Source: Actinomycetes bacterium
GTDB lineage: Bacteria; Actinomycetota; Actinomycetes; Mycobacteriales; Mycobacteriaceae
Assembly: GCA_022601275.1 (NCBI GenBank)
Contig: JAHZIT010000178.1
Location: 1 to 33,117 of the forward strand
Direction: 5' to 3'
DNA length: 33,117 nt
Position numbers and translations under genes: made by a program. Below the pieces are notes generated by a model. That model was not told where the DNA came from, made no database searches, and worked only from the letters and a program-made list of their open reading frames with translations. Below, piece by piece: positions 8,867-17,868 of this stretch. Numbering within the stretch: the stretch's first letter is position 1; each line of letters starts with the position of its first letter.

Positions 8867-9541
8867 TTACCTCGCTCGGCGGGCCAGGCGCTCGGAGTCA
8901 GAGATCAGCACGCTCTTGCCCTCCAGACGAATCCAGCCGCGGTGGGCGAAGTCGGCGAGCGCCTTGTTGACAGTCTCGCGTGATGCCCCGACCAGCTGCG
9001 CGATCTCTTCTTGGGTCAGGTCATGAGTCACCCGCAGTGCGCCGCCCTCCTGAGTTCCGAATCGCTGAGCGAGCTGCAGCAGCTGCTTGGCCACCCGGCC
9101 CGGTACGTCGGTGAAGATGAGGTCGGCGAGGTTGTTGTTGGTGCGACGGAGGCGACGGGCCAGTACCCGCAACAATTGCTCGGCGATTTCGGGGCGGTCG
9201 GCGATCCACGCGCGCAGGGCTTCACGGTCCATGGACACGGCACGCACCTCGGTGATGGTGGTGGCGCTCGATGTGCGGGGTCCTGGGTCGAAGATCGACA
9301 GCTCCCCGAACATGTCGGACGGGCCCATTATGGTCAGCAGGTTCTCGCGCCCGTCCGGCGCGCGCCGGCCGATCTTCACCTTCCCGGCCATGATGATGTA
9401 CAGCCGGTCTCCGGGCTCGCCCTCGGCGAACACCGTGTGCCCGCGGGGAAAGTCGACCGGCTGCAACTGTTTGGTCAGCGCGGCGACGGCGCTCGGCTCG
9501 ACCCCCTGGAAGATTCCGGCCCTGGCCAGGATCTCGTCCAC
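8867..9541 (-). CDS. crp: cAMP receptor protein Crp (Rv3676 homologue)
   Basis: 224 residues, the same length as M. tuberculosis Crp. GTG start at 9541 with AGAGGGG five bases upstream. The N-terminal cyclic-nucleotide domain has the cAMP phosphate cassette [17 protein letters not shown] (about 79-95), then the long dimer helix with [13 protein letters not shown]. The C-terminal winged helix-turn-helix is [21 protein letters not shown]. It is a global activator/repressor of carbon, respiration and resuscitation genes that binds TGTGA-N6-TCACA-like sites. An imperfect CRP-like palindrome lies about 105 bp upstream of this start (9643-9657), compatible with autoregulation. The stop is 38 bp from the end of the convergent hydrolase gene. 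Confidence 0.97.
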   Translation of the reverse strand: MDEILARAGIFQGVEPSAVAALTKQLQPVDFPRGHTVFAEGEPGDRLYIIMAGKVKIGRRAPDGRENLLTIMGPSDMFGELSIFDPGPRTSSATTITEVRAVSMDREALRAWIADRPEIAEQLLRVLARRLRRTNNNLADLIFTDVPGRVAKQLLQLAQRFGTQEGGALRVTHDLTQEEIAQLVGASRETVNKALADFAHRGWIRLEGKSVLISDSERLARRAR

Positions 9542-9642
9542 GTTGCCCCTCTTAAAGCTGCTCGATGATCAGATATCAGATGTGCGCACACGCAGGCCGA
9601 TCTCGAATCAGATCGCGGGATCAGTCTAGTCGTACGCCTTTT

Positions 9643-9657
9643 CGTGACCAGCTCACG
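9643..9657. promoter_or_regulatory. CRP-like palindrome upstream of crp
   Basis: CGTGACCAGCTCACG is a perfect 5+5 bp inverted repeat (CGTGA/TCACG) with a 5-bp spacer; the standard CRP site has 6. It begins directly after the stop of the small membrane-protein gene and sits about 102-116 bp upstream of the crp start. Autoregulation of crp is established in mycobacteria. Assigning this site is inference, and the one-base-short spacer lowers confidence. Confidence 0.35.
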
Positions 9658-9927
9658 CTACACAGGATTCATATGCCGGGTCTGCTGAAATTCAGGATTG
9701 GGGTGGTCACGGAAGTACTGGTGGGTGGGCAGATTCGCCGCAGGGATGTGATCGACGAGCCCGCCGGTCGCGGAATCCCGCTCGTTGCGCTCCATCAAAT
9801 CGGCGACGTCCGCCGCGGTGATCATGTCGGTGATCATGTCACGGTGAAGGCTCGATTCGACACGGTCCAGTCCCAAGGTCGCCAAAATCAGCAACCCCGG
9901 AGTAAGCGCAACGAGCAACAATGACAC
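9658..9927 (-). CDS. Small membrane-anchored protein upstream of crp (Rv3675 homologue)
   Basis: 89 residues from GTG 9927; the next in-frame codon set upstream ends in TGA and has no other start. Residues 1-19 form one hydrophobic segment (SLLLVALTPGLLILATLG), followed by an acidic/basic soluble part ending LPTHQYFRDHPNPEFQQTRHMNPV. The PGLL.LAT.GL.R.E core and the PQF.xTRH.N.V-type ending match Rv3675 as remembered, though this protein is about 35 residues shorter in the middle. Topology is most likely a signal anchor with the tail outside. Function unknown. It lies upstream of crp on the same strand, 116 bp apart, and is divergent from nth. Confidence 0.7.
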   Translation of the reverse strand: MSLLLVALTPGLLILATLGLDRVESSLHRDMITDMITAADVADLMERNERDSATGGLVDHIPAANLPTHQYFRDHPNPEFQQTRHMNPV

Positions 9928-10020
9928 AACGGGGGAGTAAACACGATCAAGGTCTCACCCGGATCACGATCCGCCTTCGTTCAGGACCCATCCGACGCCG
10001 GGCGCGCCGCACCCGCTCAG

Positions 10021-10032
10021 TAGGCTGGCCCG
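10021..10032 (+). promoter_or_regulatory. Leaderless-type -10 element for nth
   Basis: TAGGCT (10021-10026) fits TANNNT and ends six bases before the GTG at 10033. No ribosome-binding sequence is present, which suggests a leaderless transcript. Sequence-based inference. Confidence 0.5.
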
Positions 10033-10830
10033 GTGACTCTGGGTGAGACATCGGCACGCGGATCAGATAGCGCCAAGCCGGTGCGACGCGCCTCGGCACG
10101 CAAGTGGGAACGGGAGACCCAGCTGGGTCTGACTCGGCGCGCACGCCGGATGAACCGCACTCTGGCGCTGGCATTTCCACATGTTTACTGCGAGCTGGAC
10201 TTCACGAATCCGCTTGAGCTCACCGTCGCCACGATCTTGTCGGCCCAGAGCACCGACAAACGCGTCAACCTCACCACGCCGGCGTTGTTCGCGAAGTACC
10301 CCACCGCCCTGGATTACGCCCAGGCTGATCGTTCTGAGCTCGAAGAGCTCATCCGGGCCACCGGGTTCTTCAGGAACAAGGCCAACTCGCTGATTCGGCT
10401 GGGCCAGGAGTTGACGGAGCGATTCGACGGCCGCGTGCCCGACACTCTGGCGGAACTCGTCACCCTGCCCGGCGTGGGCCGCAAGACCGCCAATGTCATC
10501 CTGGGCAACGCGTTCGACGTTCCCGGAATCACCGTCGACACTCACTTCGGCAGACTGGTCCGCCGCTGGCGCTGGACATCGCTGGAGGATCCGGTCAAGG
10601 TCGAGCATGCCGTCGGCAAGCTCATCGAGCGCCGGGAGTGGACTCTGCTCAGCCACCGGGTGATCTTCCACGGCCGACGGGTATGCCACGCCCGCAAGCC
10701 GGCATGTGGGGTATGTGTGCTGGCCAGAGACTGTCCTTCTTTCGGGGTTGGCCCGACCGACCCGATGGTGGCCGCGCCGTTGGTCAAAGGGCCCGAAACC
10801 GAGCACCTGCTCGCGCTGGCCGGGCTCTAG
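10033..10830 (+). CDS. nth: Endonuclease III (DNA glycosylase/AP lyase)
   Basis: 265 residues. The helix-hairpin-helix [17 protein letters not shown] carries catalytic lysine K151, TVDTHFGRL carries catalytic aspartate D169, and a 4Fe-4S cluster loop uses C218, C225, C228 and C234 (C-x6-C-x2-C-x5-C). This is the complete set for base-excision repair of oxidised pyrimidines with AP-lyase cleavage. There is an N-terminal basic extension of about 30 residues compared with E. coli Nth, as is usual in mycobacteria. It is first in an operon with a membrane thioredoxin, a Nudix hydrolase and the acid-resistance protease MarP; the joint theme is oxidative and acid damage. Confidence 0.97.
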   Translation: MTLGETSARGSDSAKPVRRASARKWERETQLGLTRRARRMNRTLALAFPHVYCELDFTNPLELTVATILSAQSTDKRVNLTTPALFAKYPTALDYAQADRSELEELIRATGFFRNKANSLIRLGQELTERFDGRVPDTLAELVTLPGVGRKTANVILGNAFDVPGITVDTHFGRLVRRWRWTSLEDPVKVEHAVGKLIERREWTLLSHRVIFHGRRVCHARKPACGVCVLARDCPSFGVGPTDPMVAAPLVKGPETEHLLALAGL

Positions 10831-10855
10831 ATCGGCCCACCAGGATGGTGTACCG

Positions 10856-11512
10856 GTGAGCGCGTCGGCCCGTTGGGGTGTGGTGGCGGCGGTGATCGTG
10901 GTAGCGCTGGGCGTGGCGCTCTGGTCGGAACTGGGGCCCCGAGATGGCCGCGGTGACCAGTCGTCAACCACAACGGACACCATCTCTGCGCGTGACCGCC
11001 GCGACGCCGACACCGCAGAGGCGCTGGCGGGCCCGCGTGCTCGCGCCGACCTCGAACCCTGCCCCGGCCCCGGCCCCGGCCCCGGGCCTGAACCGTTGCG
11101 TGGGATTGTGCTCGAGTGCGCGGGCGACGGGTCCGAGGTCGACGTCGCTGAGTCTCTTGCGGGCCGGCCCACCGTGTTGAACCTATGGGCGTACTGGTGC
11201 GGTCCATGCACCGAAGAGTTGCCGGCGATGGCCGAGTATCAGAGGCGCGTCGGATCCGGGGTAACGGTGTTGACGGTGCACCAGGACGAGAACGAGACCG
11301 CCGCGTTGCTGCGCCTCGCTGAGTTGGATGTCCGGCTGCCGACCCTGCAGGACGGCCGCAGGTCCATCGCCGCAGCGTTGCAGGTGCCCAATGTCATGCC
11401 GGCAACCGTGGTGCTGCGCGCCGACGGCAGCGTGGCCGAAATTCTGCCCAAGTCGTTCGCCACTGCCGACGAAATCGCCGAAGCGGTCAATCCGGCCATC
11501 GGAGCGCCTTGA
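10856..11512 (+). CDS. Membrane-tethered thioredoxin-like protein (Rv3673c homologue)
   Basis: 218 residues from GTG 10856. A longer open frame overlaps nth but is out of character, while this start gives MSASARWG followed by one membrane anchor (about 8-25). A linker 26-80 ends in four Pro-Gly repeats (from a CCCCGG run at about 11061-11091). The thioredoxin fold follows, with active site WAYWCGPCTEELP (C115, C118) and a cis-proline in NVMPATVV. The domain probably faces outward, where TlpA/ResA-type proteins reduce or rearrange disulfides, for example in cytochrome c assembly. Two further cysteines, C69 and C88, are available. It is coupled to the Nudix gene by TTGA overlap. Confidence 0.92.
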   Translation: MSASARWGVVAAVIVVALGVALWSELGPRDGRGDQSSTTTDTISARDRRDADTAEALAGPRARADLEPCPGPGPGPGPEPLRGIVLECAGDGSEVDVAESLAGRPTVLNLWAYWCGPCTEELPAMAEYQRRVGSGVTVLTVHQDENETAALLRLAELDVRLPTLQDGRRSIAAALQVPNVMPATVVLRADGSVAEILPKSFATADEIAEAVNPAIGAP

Positions 11513-12309
11513 AGTCGGCGGGCTCGGGGCAGGGCAGCGGCGACAGCCGAGTCGGCGACCTGACTCCCGCTGCCGCGCCACCCTGGCTCACCCCGCTCGT
11601 CGAGCGCCCCGGTGCGGTGAAGAGCGCCTACCGGTCACGGGTGCCTGCCGAGGTGCTCGCCGCGTTGACCGCAGCCAATACCGCCGCAGCACTGACGGGT
11701 GCCCGTCGTGACGCCGCGGTGCTGGTCCTGTTCTCGGGGCCGCAGGGCGGCTCGCCGGGCACGCTGCCCGACGACGCGGATCTCCTCGTCACCGTGCGGG
11801 CGTCCACGCTGCGACACCATGCCGGACAGGCCGCCTTTCCCGGCGGCGCAACAGATCTGGGTGACGACGGTCCGGTCCACACGGCGCTTCGGGAGGCCAA
11901 CGAGGAGACCGGGATCGATGCGGGTCGGCTGCGCCCGCTCGCCACCCTCGAGCGGATGTTCATCCCGCCGTCGGGCTTCCATGTGGTGCCGGTGCTCGCA
12001 TATTCACCGGACCCGGGCCCGGTTGCCGTCGTCAACTCGTCGGAGACGGCGCTGGTAGCACGAGTGCCGGTGCGGGCATTCGTCAATCCGGAGAACCGAA
12101 TCACCGTGTACCGGCACTCCCGCCGGTTCGCAGGGCCGGCATTCCTGCTCAACCAGATGCTCGTGTGGGGTTTCACCGGTCAGGTGATCTCGGCGATTCT
12201 CGACGTCGCAGGCTGGGCAACGCCCTGGGACACCGACAATGTGCGCGAACTCGGCGACGCAATGGCGCTACTGGATACCCGGGGCAGTTACGGTGATGGC
12301 CAACTATGA
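11509..12309 (+). CDS. Nudix hydrolase, CoA pyrophosphatase type (Rv3672c homologue)
   Basis: 266 residues. TTG start overlaps the previous stop (TTGA); no better in-frame start precedes it. The CoA-type signature LRHHAGQAAFPGGATD lies directly before the Nudix box, which ends ALREANEETGI (R128, E129, E132, E133); the first glutamate of the classic box is aspartate. Such enzymes split CoA or oxidised CoA into 4'-phosphopantetheine and 3',5'-ADP. Cytoplasmic. It overlaps marP by ATGA. Grouping with a thioredoxin and MarP suggests redox or thiol housekeeping, which is inference. Substrate specificity rests on the UPF0035-like motif. Confidence 0.9.
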   Translation: MKSAGSGQGSGDSRVGDLTPAAAPPWLTPLVERPGAVKSAYRSRVPAEVLAALTAANTAAALTGARRDAAVLVLFSGPQGGSPGTLPDDADLLVTVRASTLRHHAGQAAFPGGATDLGDDGPVHTALREANEETGIDAGRLRPLATLERMFIPPSGFHVVPVLAYSPDPGPVAVVNSSETALVARVPVRAFVNPENRITVYRHSRRFAGPAFLLNQMLVWGFTGQVISAILDVAGWATPWDTDNVRELGDAMALLDTRGSYGDGQL

Positions 12310-13493
12310 CTTCGTCGCAGTGGCTCGATATGGCTATCCTCGCCATCGCGCTCATCGCTGCCATCTCGGGCTGGCGATCCGGGGCGCCGGGCTCTCTGCT
12401 GGCTCTGATCGGGGTGGTGCTGGGCGCGGTGGCCGGAGTTCTGCTTGCCCCCCACGTGGTCAACCACATCAACGGCCCCCGAACCCAGCTGTTCGTAACC
12501 CTGTTCCTGATTCTGGCGTTGGTGGTCATCGGTGAGATCGCCGGTGTCGTTCTCGGCAGGGCGGTGCGCGGCGCGATCCGTAATCCCACCCTGCGGATCT
12601 TCGACTCTGTGGTCGGTGTTGGGCTTCAGTTGGTTCTCGTCTTGACCGCGTCATGGTTGCTGGGCACGGCTTTGATGTCCTCCCCGCAGCCCAATCTGGT
12701 AGCCGCTGTCCGCGGCTCTCAGGTGATCGCCGAGGTGGACGCGGTCGCACCGAGCTGGCTGAGATCGGTACCCAACCGGCTTTCGACGCTCTGGGACAAC
12801 GCCGGGCTGCACGACGTGCTCAAGCCCTTCGGACCCACGGAGGTCGCCGCGGTCGAGGCGCCCGATGTGTCGCTGGCATCTTCGGCGGTTGTCGCCCTGA
12901 CCCGGCCCAGCGTGGTGAAGGTCCGTGGGGTCGCGTCGAGTTGTCAGAAGGTACTCGAAGGCAGTGGGTTTGTGGTCGCACCGAACCGGGTGATGTCCAA
13001 CGCTCACGTGGTGGCCGGCTCGGAGAGCGTGACCGTCGAGGTCGACGGCGAGACCTACGACGCGGGCGTGGTGTCCTACGACCCCGATGCGGACATCTCG
13101 ATCCTCGATGTGACTGATCTCCCGTCCGCGCCACTGCAGTTCGCCGATGAGGAGGCACCCCGGGGGACCGACGGCATCGTGATGGGTTATCCGGGCGGCG
13201 GCGACTTCACCGCCACTCCCTCGCGCGTCCGGGAGGTGATCGAGCTCAGCGGTCCCGACATCTATCGAACCGCGACCGTCAATCGAGAGGTCTACACCAT
13301 CAGAGGCACTGTTCGGCAGGGAAATTCGGGGGGGCCGATGATCGACCGCGGGGGCAAGGTGCTCGGGGTGGTGTTCGGAGCCGCGGTCGACGACGTCGAC
13401 ACCGGCTTCGTGCTGACCGCAGACGAGGTGGCGCAGCAGATGGCCAAGGTGGGCAATGTCGAGCGCATACCAACCGGCAAGTGCATCAGCTAG
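12306..13493 (+). CDS. marP: Acid-resistance membrane serine protease MarP
   Basis: 395 residues, close to the 397 of Rv3671c. The N-terminal CvpA-like part has four hydrophobic segments (about 8-25, 28-48, 63-84, 100-122). A linker follows, then a periplasmic chymotrypsin-like domain with triad H234 (MSNAHVV), D263 (DADISIL) and S341 (RQGNSGGP). C213 and C393 match the disulfide pair that stabilises the active form. In M. tuberculosis it maintains internal pH in acid and cleaves the peptidoglycan hydrolase RipA. ATG overlaps the Nudix stop. The stop shares bases with that of the convergent EphE gene (CTAG), leaving no intergenic terminator. Confidence 0.96.
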   Translation: MTSSQWLDMAILAIALIAAISGWRSGAPGSLLALIGVVLGAVAGVLLAPHVVNHINGPRTQLFVTLFLILALVVIGEIAGVVLGRAVRGAIRNPTLRIFDSVVGVGLQLVLVLTASWLLGTALMSSPQPNLVAAVRGSQVIAEVDAVAPSWLRSVPNRLSTLWDNAGLHDVLKPFGPTEVAAVEAPDVSLASSAVVALTRPSVVKVRGVASSCQKVLEGSGFVVAPNRVMSNAHVVAGSESVTVEVDGETYDAGVVSYDPDADISILDVTDLPSAPLQFADEEAPRGTDGIVMGYPGGGDFTATPSRVREVIELSGPDIYRTATVNREVYTIRGTVRQGNSGGPMIDRGGKVLGVVFGAAVDDVDTGFVLTADEVAQQMAKVGNVERIPTGKCIS

Positions 13494-14449
13494 CCGTAAA
13501 CCTGGTTCAAAAAATGTGACAGCTGCTCGTTGACCGCCCCCGGGGCTTCCTCGTGCCCGAAATGGCCCGCGCCGTCGATCGATACGTACCGTCCCCGCGG
13601 CGCGTAACGCTGTGTTCGATGGACGGGGTCGGCCAGCACATACGGGTCGACGCTCCCACGCAGATGTAGCACCGGAACCGACAGCTGTCGCCTCATCAAC
13701 CGCATGAACCGGCGTCCCTCACCGCGAAACTGGCTGCGTACCGCCCAGCGCTGGTACTCCAACGCCGAATGGGCCGCCGAGGGAATCTGGATGGCCCGGC
13801 GCAGATGGCCGATGGTTTCCGAGAAGTCCTCGCCGGCCTGCCATTTGGAGCTGGATCGGCTACGCACCAGTCGCTCGAGTTCGGCACCGTGGTGCCGCGT
13901 CAGCATGCGCTCGGGCCAGCCGGGCACCTGATAGCGAAGCATCGAGGGCAACAGCGCCCGGCCCTGATCGCGACGGCTCAACGCCGAGCTACGCAGCGCG
14001 GCAGGGTGGGGCGAGCTCACCAGCGCGATCGCCTTTACTGCTCTGGGGTGCAGGACCGCGGTGGCCCAGCAGACCAGCCCGCCGTCGGCGTGACCCACCA
14101 GCGTGGCCGACTCATGTCCCAGCGCGCGTACCAAGCCGGCCGTGTCGCCGGCCAGCGTCCAACCGTCGTAGCCGCGCGGCGGTTTGTCGCTTCCGCCGTA
14201 GCCACGCAGATCAACTGCCACCACCCGGGCGCCGGTGAGGGCGGTGAGTTGGTGGCGCCAGGACCACCAGAACGAACCAAACCCGTGCAGCAGGATGACC
14301 AGCGGCCGGTCCGGCACCTTCTCCGGGAGGTCATCGGCGTCGGCCCGTCGTTCAGCCTCGACGACGTGAAGCCGAATTCCGTTGGCGTGCACGTCCAAAT
14401 GACGCCAAGGCCCGCCGATGCGTACGGCCGACGGGTCGGGCCGGCCCAT
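13490..14449 (-). CDS. ephE: Alpha/beta hydrolase annotated as epoxide hydrolase EphE, nucleophile position is alanine
   Basis: 319 residues, homologue of Rv3670. Alpha/beta-hydrolase order is clear: oxyanion loop LLHGFGSFWWSW (53-64), DLRGYGGSDKP (80-90), nucleophile elbow GHADGG (119-124), acid D268 (RGSVDP) and histidine H296 (DGAGHFGHEEAP). In epoxide hydrolases the elbow is GHDWGG, with Asp as third residue. Here the third residue is A121 and the Asp (D122) is shifted by one, where it cannot be the standard nucleophile. Either the enzyme uses another chemistry or it is not catalytic. ATG overlaps by one base the stop of the holin-like gene (TAATG). Convergent with marP. Confidence 0.88.
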   Translation of the reverse strand: MGRPDPSAVRIGGPWRHLDVHANGIRLHVVEAERRADADDLPEKVPDRPLVILLHGFGSFWWSWRHQLTALTGARVVAVDLRGYGGSDKPPRGYDGWTLAGDTAGLVRALGHESATLVGHADGGLVCWATAVLHPRAVKAIALVSSPHPAALRSSALSRRDQGRALLPSMLRYQVPGWPERMLTRHHGAELERLVRSRSSSKWQAGEDFSETIGHLRRAIQIPSAAHSALEYQRWAVRSQFRGEGRRFMRLMRRQLSVPVLHLRGSVDPYVLADPVHRTQRYAPRGRYVSIDGAGHFGHEEAPGAVNEQLSHFLNQVYG

Positions 14450-14961
14450 TACCAGCCTGACGGGTCTGCGTTTGACGCCTGTTTACCGTCCGTCGACGCG
14501 ATCGTCCTGGCGGCCTTGTCCGGCCCGGGAGTGAGGGCTTCGGGAATTTCCTTGACCGTCTCGATGGTCTGCTGCGGGCCACGGATCCGCCGCACTTTGA
14601 GATAACCGAGCAACGCCAGCACTGCGGTGACCACGACCATGATCCCGAACACGATGAGGAACGCCGCCCAGCGCCACAGCCAGCTGTCCAGCAACTCGGC
14701 GAGGAAGAAGAAAAAGAAGAACGTCGAATAGAACAGCACCACCAGCGCCAGGATGAAGAAGACGCTGCCGGTCAGGCCTTTTTTGACGTCGCGGGTGATC
14801 TCCGCCTTCGCCAGCGCCACCTCGGCGCGCACCAGCGTGGACACTTGTGAGGTGGCATCCTTGACCAGGTCACCGATGGATGGGTCGGGCTTAGCGGCGT
14901 GCGGGTCTACCAGTGGTATCGAGGTCACTGTTGTTGGTACGCCGTTTCTGCGCTCGCTCAC
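14449..14961 (-). CDS. Holin III superfamily / phage-holin-like membrane protein (Rv3669 homologue)
   Basis: 170 residues from GTG 14961, preceded by GGAAGGAAG at good spacing; a longer frame has no such site. Layout: polar N-terminus, an amphipathic charged helix TLVRAEVALAKAEITRDVKK (about 46-65), and two membrane helices (about 69-92, rich in phenylalanine, and 100-123). A basic RRIRG and a polar tail follow. This matches the actinobacterial membrane family with a phage-holin-like profile (PF07332). No phage genes are nearby, so it is a housekeeping membrane protein; function unknown. It is coupled to the EphE gene downstream. Confidence 0.85.
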   Translation of the reverse strand: MSERRNGVPTTVTSIPLVDPHAAKPDPSIGDLVKDATSQVSTLVRAEVALAKAEITRDVKKGLTGSVFFILALVVLFYSTFFFFFFLAELLDSWLWRWAAFLIVFGIMVVVTAVLALLGYLKVRRIRGPQQTIETVKEIPEALTPGPDKAARTIASTDGKQASNADPSGW

Positions 14962-15006
14962 GGAAGCTTCCTTCCCGCATCTACTGTCGGGTGGCGGTTC
15001 AAATGT

Positions 15007-15029
15007 CGGGATCAATAGCGGGATCAATA
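15007..15029. repeat. Paired CGGGATCAATA direct repeat in a divergent promoter region
   Basis: CGGGATCAATA occurs twice (15007-15017 and 15019-15029) in head-to-tail order with a 12-bp period, in the 164-bp divergent gap between the holin-like gene and the secreted protease. A 12-bp period places both copies on roughly the same face of DNA. A candidate -10 for the protease, TAGACT, lies at 15070-15075. Binding by a regulator is inference. Confidence 0.4.
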
Positions 15030-15125
15030 TTGCCACGTGGCGTCGCGCTTGAATGATTCCGCCCGGGGATAGACTGCGGGAGTTCCTTGTTAAGGCGGGT
15101 CGGGCATGTCGATTGGGGATTACTG

Positions 15126-15821
15126 TTGAGGACCAGCCTGACAGCTTGCGCGGTGATCGCGGCCTTGAGCGCGGCGCTCATGTTCGTGATCGCCCCCGCT
15201 CACGCGGACCCTCCGGTGACGCTGGGGGGCGGATCCGGCGTCGTCGTCGACGGCGAGTCCTACTGCACACTCACCACGATCGGCACCGACAACCGGGGCA
15301 GCCTGATCGGGTTCACCTCCGCGCACTGCGGCGGACCGGGGGCGGTGGTTGCCGCCGAGGGTGCGGAGAACGCCGGCATCCTCGGCACGATGGTCGCCGG
15401 TAACGACAACCTGGATTACGCGGTGATCGAATTCGATCCGCAGAAGGTCACGCCGGTGACAACTGTCGACGGCTTCCGAATCGACGGTCTCGGTCCCGAC
15501 CCCGTCTTCGGCGACGTAGCCTGCATCCTCGGTCGCTCCACCGGCTATTCGTGCGGTGTCACCTGGGGCCCCGGCGAGGAGCCCGGCACCATCGTCAACC
15601 AGGTCTGCGGGCAGCCCGGCGACTCCGGAGCGCCGGTGACGGTGAACAACAAGCTCGTCGGCATGATCCACGGAGCGTTCTCCGAAGCGATGCCGACTTG
15701 TGTGGTCAAGTTCATCCCGCTGCACACCCCGGCGGTGACCATGTCGTTCAACACCCAACTCGCCGACATCGTGGCCAAGGGCCGGCCGGGCAGCGGCTTT
15801 GTCCCGGTGGGCGCTGCTTGA
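15126..15821 (+). CDS. Secreted chymotrypsin-fold serine protease (Rv3668c homologue)
   Basis: 231 residues from TTG 15126, chosen over the TTG at 15087: it is preceded by GGGGA at about seven bases, gives a clean signal peptide (RTSLTACAV..., cleavage likely AHA|DPP near residue 27), and matches the 232-residue M. tuberculosis protein. Mature protein triad: H67 (FTSAHCGG), D98 (NLDYAVI) and S167 (QPGDSGAP). Six cysteines (47, 68, 133, 143, 161, 192) could make three disulfides, as in streptogrisin-type proteases. Exported across the inner membrane; substrate unknown. Divergent from the holin-like gene, and its end is 17 bp from the convergent acs. Confidence 0.9.
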   Translation: MRTSLTACAVIAALSAALMFVIAPAHADPPVTLGGGSGVVVDGESYCTLTTIGTDNRGSLIGFTSAHCGGPGAVVAAEGAENAGILGTMVAGNDNLDYAVIEFDPQKVTPVTTVDGFRIDGLGPDPVFGDVACILGRSTGYSCGVTWGPGEEPGTIVNQVCGQPGDSGAPVTVNNKLVGMIHGAFSEAMPTCVVKFIPLHTPAVTMSFNTQLADIVAKGRPGSGFVPVGAA

Positions 15822-15838
15822 CGGCCACCCCACCCGGG

Positions 15839-17803
<1,965 letters not shown>

Positions 17804-17816
17804 GACTGTGAGGGTA
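17804..17816 (-). promoter_or_regulatory. Leaderless-type -10 element for acs
   Basis: On the minus strand TACCCT (17816-17811) fits TANNNT and ends seven bases before ATG 17803. No ribosome-binding site precedes this ATG. Supports the shorter acs start and a leaderless transcript. Confidence 0.5.
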
Positions 17817-17868
17817 GTCAACCGGCGGGTCAGCTAGCGTGTGCGGGCGTGACGGATGGCAGGTGCCG

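Noticed and set aside
11061..11091. CCCCGG run as a structural or regulatory element
   Set aside because: It lies in frame inside the thioredoxin-like gene and encodes a Pro-Gly linker; no further evidence of a regulatory role.
14449..14961. Prophage remnant suggested by the holin-family protein
   Set aside because: No integrase, attachment sites, lysin or other phage genes nearby; the gene is conserved in mycobacterial chromosomes next to ephE.
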